The notes: a model not told the origin generated them from the sequence alone. 64,000 nucleotides of DNA from Manduca sexta (GCF_014839805.1 NC_051117.1:8122001-8186000), one strand, 5' to 3'. Shown: positions 15,201 through 26,049, counted from the first letter of the stretch. Made by a program: numbers and translations.

Positions 15201-18200
15201 TAGGCCTTAGTCCACCACGCTGGCCTAGTACGGATTGGTAGACTTCACACACCTTAAAAATTAGCATCCTAACTCAGTTGTAATAACCTATATTATAGTG
15301 CTATGATTTGTAAATAAATAAATTTCTGGGTTTTTATCGTAATCAAAAAAATTATTGAACTTTATATTATACAGTTCAATAAGAAATCATTTTAAAACTA
15401 TCAAAACAAGCCATGTAATCTTTGAAATTCTTATTTTAAAGTTTGTATGCACATTCAAAAAAACTTCGGACTCAGTGCCAAATTTAAATTGAACATTGTT
15501 TTTATACATTTGCCTGTTACTTAGCATAGCTGTCAATTTAAATGGCATGTTATTACATTATTCTATTTACTTAATAAAAATGCGAAATAGTTACATAAGC
15601 CTGAGGAAATCCAATTAAGATGCCTGTCTGGTAGGGTAGAGGGGAGGTGAGTAGGTCAGTTCCGCGACCTACCAACCCAGGTGGCCAAACATGCTGGACA
15701 ATTACACCAACAATGTCTTCTTGTATTACCGAGTTATAATATGTTTTTTTTTTTTTAAACGATAGAGTGACCCCACTGCACCTGATGGTAAGTGGAGTGG
15801 GTTCTAATAGAATATCAACTGACAAGAGGTGATTATCCTTCGACAGTTAACTCAATTATGTCCGCCTGTTGGAACTGGGTATACACTGGCTGATCCCGGA
15901 AAGACACACTTACGTGGAGCACTATAGCGGGTTTTAACACCTTGTGTACGGTGGTCGCTATCGGGCGGATATAAAATATATCCTACCACCAACAAATTCG
16001 GGGCTCGGCACGACATTTACTATATAAGGCGCAGTAGTATACATCGCTTTCCAATCAAAACACAACAAACAGATTGGCGCCAAAAATAAAAAAGACACTT
16101 ACATACAGCAGGCGGACCAGATAAGCACCAAAATCATCAACAGAGCGATCATTAGGAACGCCGAGCGGCGTACAAACACATTTACACTACAATAAAATCC
16201 ATAAAAATATGTTATGTCAAAACACTCTTTTAATCTTAGATTAACAAAAAAACGAACACTGTCCTTTTTATAGAACAAGTTATTTTAATCAAAAAAAAAA
16301 TATTACGTCTTCAAAAAATTTAAATGTCTATCACAATTATTATTTATTCACTTTTTTACAATGAAAATATTTTTTTATAAAACCTTGAAATATTTTTTTT
16401 ATTACAAACACTAGGTGTGCACCAAAGGAAAACGTTGAATGGTATGCAATAACTCCGCAATTTTTATGAACATGTTAACGAAAGGTGATTAATAACGTTC
16501 AAAGAAACAGTAATCCTGTGACACTATTTGAAAACACATTGACACACTGCGGAGTGACGTGCACAAAAATACTGGAAGAAACTCAAAACTTCAAATCAAC
16601 TTTACATGTTAATTTAATAGAAATATCAAATAATCTGTATAGAATAATAAAATAATAATAAACACTATCTGTACTTTGTTTCATGAAAAAAAAAAATAGG
16701 GCAACGACATTATATACGCCATTTGAAATTTTCATTCCGTTCAACAACTTTCGTGCCCGACTGTACATTGTACATGACTTTTTGCATGTCAAACATTTCA
16801 CCGCAAGTAAAAACCCTATTGAATAATTTGTTTGTGTATGCCTACATTCCTACTTCATTTCTACCCTAGAACCCCTCCCGCGCCTTTAGGTGCTTACGTA
16901 ATACTCGAACCGCCCTCAATCATCAGGTCCTGGGTACAATTCAGAATAGAGCAACCGTCAGCTATCTTTCCATTTTTACAAACCTTCATACACATGAATG
17001 CGAATTGCATGGATACGGAATTTGTATGGTCTCTTGTAAATTATCACGGGCAAGGGAAGTGTCGTTAGCAACTCTTGGAACTTTTTATCTCTCTGTCTAC
17101 CCTCGTAGACAATGACGTCGATATAAGGTCATAATAGGTACTGGTGAACCACAAAATGATTAGTACATACGTGTGGGTTTCGCTACCAATTGTTTGAGGG
17201 ACTGTACAAAAGGCAGCTGATGATGTAATTATGCTTTAATGGTGAGTAAAACTGTATACCTGAGAAGCTCTCTATAAGAATTTAAAAGGTATGTGAAGTC
17301 TGCCAATCCGCACTAGGCCAGCGTGGTGGACCAAGGCCTAATCCCCCTCAGTAGTAGAGGAGGTCCATCCAGCAATAGGACAGTATATAATACAAGACTG
17401 ATATGATTATGATGTATTCATTTATGAATAACTTGAATTTGTAGGTGCATGACGTACTTTAAATGGTTACCTAACAGGATGATTCATCAACACACTTACA
17501 ATTAGTCCCCGAAGGGGTAAGCAGCGGTGTATCTACACCCATTTTAGCTACTCAGCAGAGAAACCCCAATATCACTTTGGTCGAACTGAGATTCGTACCG
17601 AAACTTAAAGAACTACGTCACCGAAGCGGTATGGTAGTTCATACTATAAGAAAATCAAAAATAAGGCGGAAGATGAAGTATAAGAAAATAAGGAAAATCA
17701 ATTACCAAAACAAAGACTACTCATATTTGTCGATTCGTCGGATGTCCCGCATATTTAGGCGAATCTAAAAATCAAACAGATATGAAAATGAATCACAATG
17801 CATTTGTTTACAGTCTACTTCCAAATTTTTATCTATGATGCACAAATAAATAAAGATAAATAAGCGATAATTAAGAAACGGAATAATTCACCATTTGATG
17901 TTAATAAACATGTATTTAGAATGGAGTGAATAGCCAATAATCTACTTGAGGAAAATAATACGTTTTATTAGACAGTAATGAATGTAATACAAATAATAAT
18001 ATCTTCCCTGTATTCTATACTGTCCCACTGGTGGGCTCGGACCTCCCTTACTACTGAAAGAGATTAGGCCGTAGTCTACCACGCTGGCCTAGTGCGGATT
18101 AGTAAACTGCACACATCCTCAAAATTGGTATAGAGAACTTCTTAGGTATGCAGGTTTCCTCACGATATTTTCTTCAAAGCAAAAGCAAGAAGCAAGCGAT

Positions 18201-21200
18201 AATTCACAAAGAATACACACATTATTTAAAAAGTCCGAGGTGTGGGCCCTTGGGATTCGATCCTGCGGATATTCGTCTCGGCAGTCCGTTCCATCACAAA
18301 CTAGGCTATCGCTGTTTTTTTTAGTTAATGTTATTTTGTAATTAATGTAATGAGATCATAAATTGATTAATAAATTAAGACATAAACCATAATCATAATT
18401 TAATCTTACAAGAATGTATGTATGTTTTTCCATACGAGTTATTCTGGGCCTAAAATAAATGAATAAATAAAGTAGATATATTTATTAATACTATTTCTTT
18501 GTGACCAGATTCCCCAGGGGATTAACGCTTAGAAGTCGAGCGGTTCCAAAACTAAGCCAAGTACTTTCTGAAAGGTGCTTATAAAAGTATGTTGCATTTA
18601 AAGAATAAGGATTACCAACATTCAAGTGAAATTGGGTTTATCTGCTCAGTATTAGCCCGGAGTCTGGAATTTGTGCTGACAATGACGTTGGAGTCGCCCC
18701 CTATTCATCATGGCTCAGAATACACATATCAATATAGTGCGTGCACGAGGTGCGCTTCTGCCTACCCCTTTGAGGCATAAAAAAACATGTGTGTTATATG
18801 TATACATATTTGTTCTTGTTGTAACCAAGGGAGAAATCATCCTTCTCATTATATTAACTACAAGCTGTCACTCGCGGCTTCGCCAGCATATGAGATATTT
18901 TTTCTGGAATAAATGTTCCGCTAAATATTCTCCCGGGAAAAAAATTAGCCAATGTCCTTCCCAGGATCTCAAACTATCTCCATATCTTCAACAAAATCCG
19001 TTTATTGCGATCAGACAAACGCGACGGGAAACTTTGTTTTACAATATGTATGGATGTATTTACAATAATAGGCTTAGACATGCGCGTACGTCACGCTGTG
19101 ACCTAATTATTTTAGTAATGGGGCAAAGAACATTAACGCCATTAAATAGGATACCGTCACCGTTGCTTTTATAAGGACATTTCAGGAAATAACTCTGTTA
19201 TGACTTATCACCGTGGTCAACGCTACTGTATTACGTACGGTTACAAAAGTGGACTCAACTACAATATTAATACGGCTGCTTATATATCGCTTCTTTGGTT
19301 TAGTAGCGAAGTACTTGGGCTGTGATCCGTGAAGTTCTGGATTATTTTTCGGACAACATAAAAATGTGAGACATTTGTTTTATGATAACACCAGAGTTGC
19401 TCACCCCCTTAGAATGATCCCAAAAAAACGCAATTCTTAAGTCGATATTGTTTAATTTAGTGTCGTGTTTTTTTTAATTAAATGTATTTTTTGGCTCAGC
19501 TCTGTCACGTGGGACGAACGTTGCCCATGCCTGTGTGGATAGAGCATTAGTAACTCTTCTGCTTGGTATTTATTATAACTACAATAAATTCTATACATTA
19601 TCTGAAAAAAAATCGACAGAAACTTGACGCAGTTACAACTCTGCCTAACCCATTAACTGCCATTCTCAAACGATCCCAATTGTTTTTTCGCTCTATCTCA
19701 AAAATGGACCAATCAGAACAAACTTTTTTGACATGCTTCCAAATAAGTTATTTTGATTGGTTCGTTGGTGGAATCAGATTGAAGATTGAGATAGGGATCG
19801 TTTGTGGAGAAGAGCTATAAAAGTGCAAACTTGGTTTATAGTAAATAAAAATAAACCTTATTTATTCGGTAATCAAGCAACTATTTTTATATCCTTGAAT
19901 CGCAAACCCTAGTTTCACCACTATTTTCTTATAGCAATGTTATACGAGATAGTATAAGTTCCAAGTTCGGTCGTCTGTCGTGACGTCACCTATTCTTGGA
20001 AATAGTTATTGCTGGCACCAGACAGTCGACAGATAACAGTAAATGGTAAATTGTCCTGTGGTTTCTAAACAGAAGTCAGTATTACGTTCAGTTTTACGTC
20101 ACTTACAAGTAAATTTGTCATATTTGGGAATTTGTTTTTAGCATCAAGCGATACGTAAGCACTGTTGCTTTTTGAATTAAAAGACTGTAGAAACAATGTA
20201 ATGAGTATTGAGACAAGTAAATAAAAAAACGAATTCTAATTTTTCCTTCGTATGCTCTGAAGCTAAATTCGTTTGAACTGATTTTGAAAAGTGCAACACT
20301 AGAGTTTCTAGCCCGTTCTTCTTCGGTGAAAACTGCTTTCAGAACTAATAGAAGGGGTTAATAATGACAATATAAATAATGTTGAACATTTTATGGATTC
20401 AAATAATTTATGCGAATTTGACATCTGATAGCAAAGTGACGATAAATGGTAACAGTAAAATGTTCTGCAGAGAGATTTATATATGAAAGTTCTGGATGGG
20501 GGTACATTGCTATTTATGGGCAGTCGTGACGTCATCAGAGGAGATACTTTCTCGTCTCGTCACACATTTGTAAAGGAATATTTATATACACCTCTGCTAC
20601 TACTGCTACTAAAATATGACCTTACCCATGGCGTAGCCAGTTGGAGAGTCGATCCATGAACATCTGATAGTTGCGTGGTACTAGGTTAATGCAGCTTACT
20701 ATAATTTTTAGTAATTTTTAACCTACTTCAAAAAAGGAGGAGTTTCTCAATTCGACTGTATATTTTGTGTTTGTTACCTCAAAACTTTTGACTGGGTGAA
20801 CCAATTGTGATTGTTTTTTTAAACCACCAAAATGATCTAATCCGCAATTAATTGAACATTGAAGTCATTTCTTTAGTCTTTGTGACAGCCCCAGTAAAAA
20901 CAACACTATGTCCATTCGTTTAGAAATCCTATATAAATAGCATATTTAAATTAAGTTTAAAATCAATAACATTTCCAATAAGATAATCATATATGGAGAT
21001 TCCCAATATTTCAACAACACGACCGGTTGCAATAAATCGGAACATTTAGGAGATTCTTATCAACACATCCTTGTTATCAGTTTTGTTTTGGTATTATGTT
21101 ATTTTAATACTGGTTTTTAATACATTAGAGAAGAAACAACGCCAAACGTTGTGTAATCGGAATACCTCTAGATTAAATACTAAATAAAAAGGTATAACTA

Positions 21201-24200
21201 TAAAATAGTTCTTGCGGCTTCACGCATATGAAAATTGATTTCTGACGTAAACACTAGATCAAGAACTCATCTCAAAGTACCTATACCATATTAAGGGAAA
21301 TTAAAACCCAAATTTTCATTAACGAAAAGATCTATTTTTTTTAAAATCACACCTGAATTGCCCTTTTTTTAAGTGGGGAAAAACGCGTTATCGCTACCAC
21401 CACTTCGAGGGTCAGTGGAATGGTGGTTATGTTGGTTTCACCGGTCTTACGGCTCAACGTCGACACTCGGGGTATAACATCATCCGAGCGAGCATTGGAC
21501 CGAGTCCCTAACCCCTGTATACCCTATACTGGAATACCAACCAAAACCCGCGGTGGCCTTCTTCGGCGCATACGTGACGGCCCCGGGGACACCTGAATTG
21601 CCCTAAATACAACTTAACCTTACATTCCAATAGACTCGCCCCATAACACATTATCAGACGGCCATAAATACAGCCAAGTAAGGAGGCTCGAATTGTCCTG
21701 CCTACCGCTTGGGGTTTGTTATACTCATGTATGTATTTATCATGATGACTGCCTCGGTGGCGTAGTTGTATTACGGTTCGACTTTCATTACTGAGGTCTC
21801 GGGTTCGTTCCCAGTTCGGGCAGTGGTTTTGGGTTTTCGTACTCATTATCAGTACCATCATGGGACATGTATGGCATGGGAAAGTGTATGCACCAGTTGC
21901 GCCTCTGCCTACACCTTCAAGGATAAAAGGCATGATTATATACGTGTTTATGATGAAGTCTAACCGATTTGTTAAAATTGGAGAGGCACATTCAACTCCG
22001 ACTAACTGGGTACCTAACTGGGCAACCAATAATCAATGTATTTATATTTATAGCCAGTGTAAATATAGATTCCAATGCGGTTTGGTCACGTTTAAGGAAA
22101 CCACAGGAACACGACCGCAAACTGCATCTGGAATTATAAATATAGGTGGGAAATACCTTAGGGCAAAGAAATGGGACACTGGAATAATATTTGAGGATAA
22201 TATACCTTTTGAGAGACACCGGTAAAGTAACTAAACGGTTTGAAGGACATTGTAGCCAGCGTAACTACTTGACATAATAAGACTTAACATCCCATGTCTC
22301 AGGATGGCGAGCGCAGTGGACTACCAAACAATGCTTTGTAACTCAAGGTGGTGGATGGTGTTTCTACTGTTTATGGGCGGTCGTATCGCTTACCATCACG
22401 CGAACAGCAAGCCGTCAATAATAAAAAAATTGAATTCGGAGGAATAAGTGGCACCCTGCTTTCTATTAGGTGAAGGATTTAACAAACTGAAAAAATCTGG
22501 TTATTGATGCGCTAGTTAGACAAGTTTGATATCACTCTACTTCGTATATAACTTAGCTTATTGTAAAGTGTGTAAATTTTAATTATTTTTTGTTGCAAAA
22601 TTAGTTGTCACCTTGGCCTAATAACAGGGTAATGGGTTATTGATCAGGCAATACTAGGTTCGACTTCCATTTCGCTAAAACTTTCTGTGCGATTTCTAAC
22701 ACGATTCGCAATACCCAATCTAAGTCGGAACTTCAATCAGTGAAAACTAACAGCTATTCTACTTAGAACTTAGTTTAGGACAGACGGAAGCCAAGCCTTA
22801 TAAAATCTATAATGTGAGGCCTAATCCAATGCACTTCATAGGACACGGGGGCGAGCTAGGGCGATGACACGCGCGGCCACCACGCCGTCCCGGAATCAGG
22901 TCAGCCCACTAACGTATTTGTGACGCAGCGAAAAAAATCTCTGTTACAAACTATTTCTTGGAAGTTAAGGTATTATAGAGAGGTTATGTTGTGGAAAAAT
23001 CTTCCTATTTGAGGGTATCACAAAAATCTGAATTAAATCATCAATTTTGGAAGTCTTAACGAGTCTAAATTGTAATAAAAGTGATTTTTATAAAAAGAAC
23101 ACACTCAAAAGTCGTCCAAGTGCGCCTAATTTGAATTAAGATCAATATAAATATCAATGTTCAAAATATTTACACTAACATGATCGAATTATAACGTCTG
23201 TTTATTCTGAAATTCATAAAGCTAGTAATTTTAAGAAACTCTCCTACCCTTATATGTTATAAAACAAACTTCTGTCTGTCTGTTTGTCTAATCGCGATAA
23301 ACACAAAAACTAGCGAACTTCTTTTCATTCACTTCACTTTCCCTAGACCTTACAACAAAGTTTTTAATACGCGCCTGATGGCTTCTGATAAACCAAATCG
23401 TCAGTTATCAACCATTCCACAAACACCAACGTCACCCTTACCAACACATCACGAAAAGCAATCAAACGTCACCAATCAAAAAATGATCAAACAGCCTCGC
23501 GATCAAAACACCCGTCTCAATATCTATGCAATTATTTATACAAACTAATTTTAGAGCGCGTACACCCATAATTGTAGAACAAATTTGTATAAGTATCCAT
23601 GTTGAGCGTTGTACAAATTATCGAATGTAATGTGATACGGACATGTGCAATGTTTGGTGTGTAAACAGAGGCTTTAGGTAAATTTGCGAGTGCATGCGCG
23701 CCTCGCGGCCTCCCAATACGGGAGAGTAACTGCGAAATATTTGATAGGGTTGAACAGTACTTGACTGTGGCGTAGTTGTAATGCGTACGTGGTACGAATA
23801 AAACTACCGCGCTGAGGTCCCGCGTCAGACTAAAAATAATAGTGACTGGGTTTTTTGCATACTAAAAAATACTCCTTTACAGCCTGTATGGTCTTACGCC
23901 TGATCTCTCTCCGGTCATGTCAGATTGCTGTCTCACCGGACTATGAGAGTGAAGGAACAGAGTTGTGCACACACTTGTGCACTGTAATATCTCCTGCGCA
24001 TCCGGCTGATCTCCGTTAACATTGAACCTCGTGGCCGAACTTTTGCATTCACTAGACATAACACATTGATATAGAAAGAGAAATAGAACTCGGCAATACA
24101 TACCATAAGTTATAGAAAGATTACAATCGGCTAGCCTTCGTAGATCGTCTTCTTACTCACACCTATGTGACGTTTTGTTGCTGTCTGACGCGATATAATT

Positions 24201-26049
24201 TTTACTGGCGTGCACAGTAAACAGATAAGCTAGATAGACCAAGCCCACTCTACAATTATAATGGCTCACCCCAGTATCCCGCTAACATCCTCCCAATCCC
24301 CTAATGTAGATATGACAAATTGGGTTAGCAGGAACGGGAAATGTAAATCTGTCCCAACTGGAAACAAATTCGTACACCCTTGGTATAGTGGGCAAAACTG
24401 CGTAAGACGGTGAGTAGCTCGTCATATAGTCTGGGGGCTGAATTCCACTACAGCATCCCTTTTACGTCAAATTGTAGACACAGTCATTATCGCAACAGCG
24501 CACGATGTTGTGCAACATAGAGGGACATGTTTAGCATCACGTATTGCGCGAGTAATTGATAGACCTAAATACGACGTTCGACGTAAAATAAACAAAGATA
24601 TATTGCTAACACATTTCTATAAGAATAACAGTGTTGCTATTGACCTGAAGAGGTTACCCAGGGGAAAGCAGTGGAGGGTATTCTACCCCCGAAATCGATA
24701 TAAAAAAAAGGAAAAATTCCAAATGCGGCACCAATAGAGATTATCTCTATCTTTCATTCAGCTGATGATTCCTAACAGTTGCATAAAATCACGTATATGC
24801 TGCATCAGCATATTTGTCAATGTGCATGACTGTTCAATTTGTGAAATAATACGCTCAATACTAAAAAGATTCAGATTGCATTTGCATAATTGTGCAACGA
24901 AACGTGATACATATTGTTACGGGATTAAAATCCCCTGGATTTACCGGAATTCCGGTTTATGCGCGGAATTTCACTATTGAGAGATGACCTTGCTCGTTTG
25001 CATCCTTATCTAAATGTATTGTGAAATAACATATAGACGTATTGAAAGTATTATGGTATACCTATACGAGTTATTTACATCCAATTACTGGTGCACGTTT
25101 ATATACCAAGAAATTATAATTAAACATCGCTATTGATATGAAAAACAATTATCCTCTTACTTCCAACTATTATTTTATACTTAAAATTGCTTGCCAAAGG
25201 AAAAACAGAACACAATAATAAAAAATACATAGTTGACTAAACCTCAAAAAACAAATAGGCACCCGTACTTATTTTCTAATTTGTGAAAAAAAATATAACA
25301 TGGCTGTACGCGCCAAATATCCTTCGTCAATAAAAAAAAAACTCACGCTCATGATGCACCATCACGGACCTCGCATGATGGAGTGATCGGTGTCCATAGT
25401 GTAATACAATTAACGTAGGCTAAGAGCGCCTACACTAAAATCAACGCGCAGTGTAGATCCTGATTGATTCAAATTTCGGCCATATTTAATTTACTAAGGT
25501 GGACAGGCGCGGGAGTCATCGAATTAACCTCATGATTTGTAATTACGGCTTGACAGGTGAATTTATTTTTATTAATGCGTAGTTGCAACCAATTAACATA
25601 ATTTGGTTATTGACGAATCCATAGGAAATCTAGAAGGCTGCAAATCCAGTAAATAAGCTCTATAGCTCCATAAATCCAAATGAAAAACTAGTATGCGTAA
25701 TTTTGAGAAAACATTTTTTTGAACCTAGGAGTGATAAATGAAAATGACTCACCTGGCCATACCGTGAGGAGGCTAAATGCACGTTCCTGTTCTTAAGCGA
25801 GAAGTCCGGCCTCTTCCCCAATCCATAGTTGCTCTTGTTCTGGGATATGAATTTCTTTGGTCTGTCCAGTCTTTCCGTCGAGCCCGTCTCGTCCTCATCG
25901 GTCCGCTTGGACGTAGAGGGGATTCCCCTGTACGCACCCCTGGTTCCCCTGATAGTCTTCTCCGGGGACTTATCCTGTTTCCGCGTGATGAGATTGTCTT
26001 TTCTCTGTTTGTTACTCCGTAAGGACACGTTGGAAGCCATATTGTCCAT
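123..26049 (-). CDS. Wnk: WNK (with-no-lysine) serine/threonine kinase, 5' part, eight coding exons
   Basis: Cytoplasmic kinase of the WNK family; in animals these enzymes sense chloride and osmotic state and activate the SPAK/OSR1 (fly Fray) kinases that control cation-chloride cotransporters. Coding exons in transcript order: 26049-25753, 6639-6517, 3299-3168, 2587-2447, 2086-1996, 1649-1541, 856-754, 295-123. All introns are GT-AG and the frame stays open through every junction, giving about 389 residues. The kinase domain begins near residue 298. The family hallmark is visible: the catalytic lysine sits in the glycine loop (GRGSFKTVY, residue 312) and a cysteine (VAWCEL, residue 329) takes its usual place, 17 residues on as in mammalian WNK1. 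The alpha-C glutamate is residue 347. The rest of the kinase, the autoinhibitory region and the C-terminus lie beyond the left edge. The identity is secure; assignment of the distant first coding exon to this gene is inferred from phase. Confidence 0.93.
754..856 (-). CDS. Wnk: WNK exon: glycine-rich loop, catalytic Lys and signature Cys
   Basis: This 103-bp exon encodes [18 protein letters not shown] followed by [17 protein letters not shown]. Lys in SFKTVY and Cys in AWCEL are the residues that define the WNK family. The acceptor is GCAG|G and the donor is TTG|GTACGT. It enters with two bases carried over from the previous exon and leaves in phase 0. Confidence 0.95.
1019..1190 (+). pseudogene. 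LINE reverse-transcriptase ORF 3' end, decayed
   Basis: One frame reads [13 protein letters not shown], a stop, then [17 protein letters not shown], a stop and AGIIAKQRR. This resembles the C-terminal end of lepidopteran LINE ORF2 proteins, where a DRxKWRxxxRKADP-type motif is common. Two in-frame stops show it is dead. It lies in the WNK intron between exons 1541 and 856. Confidence 0.55.
1541..1649 (-). CDS. Wnk: WNK exon: charged pre-kinase linker
   Basis: This 109-bp exon encodes a Lys/Glu/Asp-rich segment ([18 protein letters not shown]) that ends GVSPCG just before the kinase domain. The acceptor is TTCCAG|GC and the donor is GCAG|GTGAGC. Phases agree with both neighbours: the previous exon supplies one base and this one leaves two. 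The low-complexity charged stretch is probably unstructured. Confidence 0.85.
1996..2587 (-). CDS. Wnk: WNK exons: N-terminal regulatory region (two exons)
   Basis: Two exons, 2587-2447 (141 bp) and 2086-1996 (91 bp). The first encodes an Arg/Ser-rich stretch ([18 protein letters not shown]) and an acidic stretch ([16 protein letters not shown]). The second encodes [18 protein letters not shown] and then QPQEPQN. Acceptors are TTGCAG and TTTACAG; donors are CTG|GTGAGT and ACG|GTACGT. No fold is recognisable, as is usual for WNK N-termini. The basic Arg-Ser motif could be a kinase substrate site; that is inference. Confidence 0.83.
3168..3299 (-). CDS. Wnk: WNK exon: N-terminal region, phase 0 to phase 0
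   Basis: This 132-bp exon runs from acceptor TTCTCAG to donor GTG|GTCAGT. It encodes 44 residues including [18 protein letters not shown] and [16 protein letters not shown]. It is symmetrical (phase 0-0), so it could be skipped without breaking the frame. Codon third positions are GC-rich compared with the surrounding introns, which supports coding. I do not recognise a domain in it. Confidence 0.78.
4498..4570 (-). pseudogene. LINE ORF 3' end fragment
   Basis: The minus strand encodes [20 protein letters not shown] then TAA, a decayed form of the [12 protein letters not shown] end that lepidopteran LINE proteins share. Sister fragments are at 6702-6782 and 26948-27000. Confidence 0.55.
5005..5185 (+). 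repeat. Dispersed repeat, CTAGCTTTTGCC family, short copy
   Basis: ACTAGCTTTTGCCGGCTTCG is followed by AAAATCGGTTTAGTAGTCCC, GAGATTAGTATGTTCAATCG and CTCTTCAGCTTTGTAAAC, the order seen in the expanded copy at 9888-11033. It lies in the intron between WNK exons at 6517 and 3299. Confidence 0.65.
6517..6639 (-). CDS. Wnk: WNK exon beginning with an in-frame ATG
   Basis: This 123-bp exon, exactly 41 codons, runs from acceptor TTTGCAG to donor AAG|GTACCA. The frame matching downstream exons starts [16 protein letters not shown] and continues His/Pro- and Lys-rich ([14 protein letters not shown]). ATG is the first codon after the acceptor, so a transcript starting at the non-coding exon near 8460 could begin translation here and give a shorter N-terminus. 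A second frame is also open through the exon but does not fit the phase of its neighbours. Confidence 0.72.
6702..6782 (+). pseudogene. LINE ORF 3' end fragment
   Basis: [20 protein letters not shown] then QWTLCG and TGA, followed by a GATGATGATT tail. It lies just upstream (in WNK transcription order) of the exon at 6639-6517. Confidence 0.6.
8460..8595 (-). promoter_or_regulatory. Wnk: Candidate alternative WNK promoter with non-coding first exon
   Basis: Read on the minus strand, an arthropod-type initiator (GTCAGTCGGG; TCAGTC at 8594-8589) is followed by about 130 bases of 5'-UTR-like sequence. It ends at the donor TTTTTTC|GTGAGTG at 8460. The next acceptor downstream is the exon at 6639, whose first codon is ATG. 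DNA just upstream (8745-8850 on the plus map) is unusually GC- and CpG-rich for this window. The exon assignment is inferred. Confidence 0.45.
9888..11033 (+). repeat. Dispersed lepidopteran repeat (CTAGCTTTTGCCCGCGGC family), expanded copy
   Basis: It starts ACTAGCTTTTGCCCGCGGCT and ends with TTAGCGCGTTCAAAC, a (CAAA)n run and ACTCTTCAGCTTTATATAAT. Other copies of the family are at 5005-5185, 18850-19060 and 40805-41035. The class (RTE-like, Helitron-like or SINE) cannot be decided here; the CAAA tail favours a LINE-mobilised element. Confidence 0.7.
10241..10975. repeat. Six-copy tandem array, unit about 123 bp
   Basis: Units begin TGCTCYGCTCCTATTGG at 10241, 10364, 10489, 10612, 10735 and 10857. 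Each contains GCGTGATGATATATAGCC, GGGCTATCCAAC and GGTAGTTCCTGAGATTA. The array is flanked by the two ends of the dispersed CTAGCTTTTGCCCGCGGC repeat, so it is an internal expansion of that element. Confidence 0.9.
11063..11390 (+). mobile_element. tRNA-derived SINE, near full length
   Basis: The head AGCGGCGATAGCCTAGTTGG is an A box and GCAGGTTCAAATCCC a B box, spaced as in a tRNA promoter. The body reads ACTAGGCCAGCGTGGTGGAC and AGTAGTAGAGGAGGCCCGTG and ends in an ATTATTATT tail. Minus-strand copies are at 15128-15258, 17995-18318 and 37950-38190; a 3' fragment lies at 17261-17405. Confidence 0.8.
15128..15258 (-). mobile_element. SINE 3' fragment (family of 11063-11390)
   Basis: Reverse complement of the SINE body: GGGCCTCCTCTACTACTGAG and TCCACCACGCTGGCCTAGTA. 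The tRNA-like head is absent. Confidence 0.75.
15755..16000 (+). repeat. Dispersed repeat, CTGATGGTAAGTGGAGTGGG family
   Basis: The order is CACCTGATGGTAAGTGGAGT, a stretch like GAATGTCGACTGACGAGAG, GCTGATCCCGGAA and CCTTGTGTACGGTGGTCGCT. Other copies: 1340-1475 (-), 3445-3555 (-), 7480-7580 (-), 45985-46095 (-), 50595-50830 (+), 50835-50945 (-), 57040-57270 (+), 59410-59520 (-). Two copies at 50595-50945 face each other. Its GGTAAGT is not a host splice donor. Confidence 0.65.
16103..16186 (-). CDS. Candidate orphan exon encoding a transmembrane segment
   Basis: On the minus strand an acceptor (TTTATTGTAG) and a donor (AT|GTAAGT) bracket 84 bases. One frame is fully open and encodes a positive start followed by a long hydrophobic run ([20 protein letters not shown], then SACC), like a signal anchor or single-pass membrane segment. 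Codon third positions are richer in GC than the flanks. It lies inside the first WNK intron, but its phase (2-2) is incompatible with the WNK exons around it. No partner exon was found, so it may belong to a nested gene or be chance. Confidence 0.3.
17261..17405 (+). mobile_element. SINE 3' fragment (family of 11063-11390)
   Basis: Carries AAGTCTGCCAATCCGCACTA, CCAGCGTGGTGGACCAAGGC and CAGTAGTAGAGGAGGTCC. The 5' head is missing. Confidence 0.72.
17995..18318 (-). mobile_element. tRNA-derived SINE, minus strand, full length
   Basis: From ATAATATCTTCCCTGTATTC through ACCACGCTGGCCTAGTGCGG to the inverted B box (GGGATTCGATCCTGCGG) and A box (AACTAGGCTATCGCTG). Confidence 0.75.
18850..19060 (+). 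repeat. Dispersed repeat, CTAGCTTTTGCC family, diverged copy
   Basis: Recognisable from TCACTCGCGGCTTCGCCAGC, CTCCCGGGAAAAAAATTAGCC and CTTCCCAGGATCTCAAAC. It ends in AACTTTGTTTTACAATATG. The long open frame crossing this region is repeat sequence, not a gene. Confidence 0.55.
21751..21940 (+). mobile_element. tRNA-like SINE, GCCTCGGTGGCGTAGTTG family
   Basis: GCCTCGGTGGCGTAGTTGTA resembles a tRNA A box region and TCTCGGGTTCGTTCCCAG a B box. Further copies or fragments: 531-602 (-), 7378-7448 (-), 17498-17640 (-), 23762-23835 (+), 27195-27425 (+), 28540-28785 (-), 44028-44120 (+), 58730-58805 (+). Long open frames overlapping these copies are not genes. Confidence 0.7.
22250..22420 (+). repeat. 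Dispersed repeat, TCTCAGGATGGCGAGCGCAG family
   Basis: TTGTAGCCAGCGTAACTACT, CCCATGTCTCAGGATGGCGA and GTTTATGGGCGGTCGTATCG mark the family. Other copies: 2960-3125 (+), 33985-34300 (-), 35745-36065 (-), 49505-49785 (-). The three in MON2 introns all run against the gene. Confidence 0.65.
24441..24737 (+). other. Unidentified open frame in WNK intron 1
   Basis: A plus-strand frame without stops runs from about 24460 to 24737 and reads [34 protein letters not shown], then [15 protein letters not shown]. Its basic character and lack of introns suggest a decayed mobile-element protein. No family motif was recognised and there is no ATG near its beginning. Confidence 0.2.
25753..26049 (-). CDS. 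Wnk: Probable N-terminal coding exon of WNK (long isoform)
   Basis: An open frame of 99 codons from ATG at 26049 to donor CAG|GTGAGT at 25753. It encodes a very basic, Ser/Arg-rich sequence ([51 protein letters not shown]). An in-frame stop lies upstream of the ATG. The donor is phase 0, as is the acceptor of the exon at 6639, about 19 kb away, so both fit one transcript. No intervening minus-strand exon with compatible phase was seen. It could be the first exon of another gene; a transcript would settle this. Confidence 0.62.

Larger units (their letters stand above)
6640..25752 (-). other. WNK intron 1, about 19 kb
   Basis: No exon compatible with WNK phase was found except the non-coding candidate at 8460-8595. 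The intron is AT-rich and holds the tandem array at 10241-10975, SINEs at 11063, 15128, 17261, 17995 and 21751, MITEs at 14040 and 19660, and the orphan membrane-segment exon at 16103-16186. The stretches 12100-14030, 19830-21360 and 22430-23740 showed me nothing beyond AT-rich sequence. Confidence 0.5.

Noticed and set aside
18710..19174. 154-codon plus-strand open frame
   Set aside because: It crosses a SINE tail and the CTAGCTTTTGCC-family repeat; the translation follows the repeat consensus.
21508..22029. 173-codon minus-strand open frame
   Set aside because: It spans two dispersed repeats, including the tRNA-like SINE at 21751, and has no domain or splice structure.
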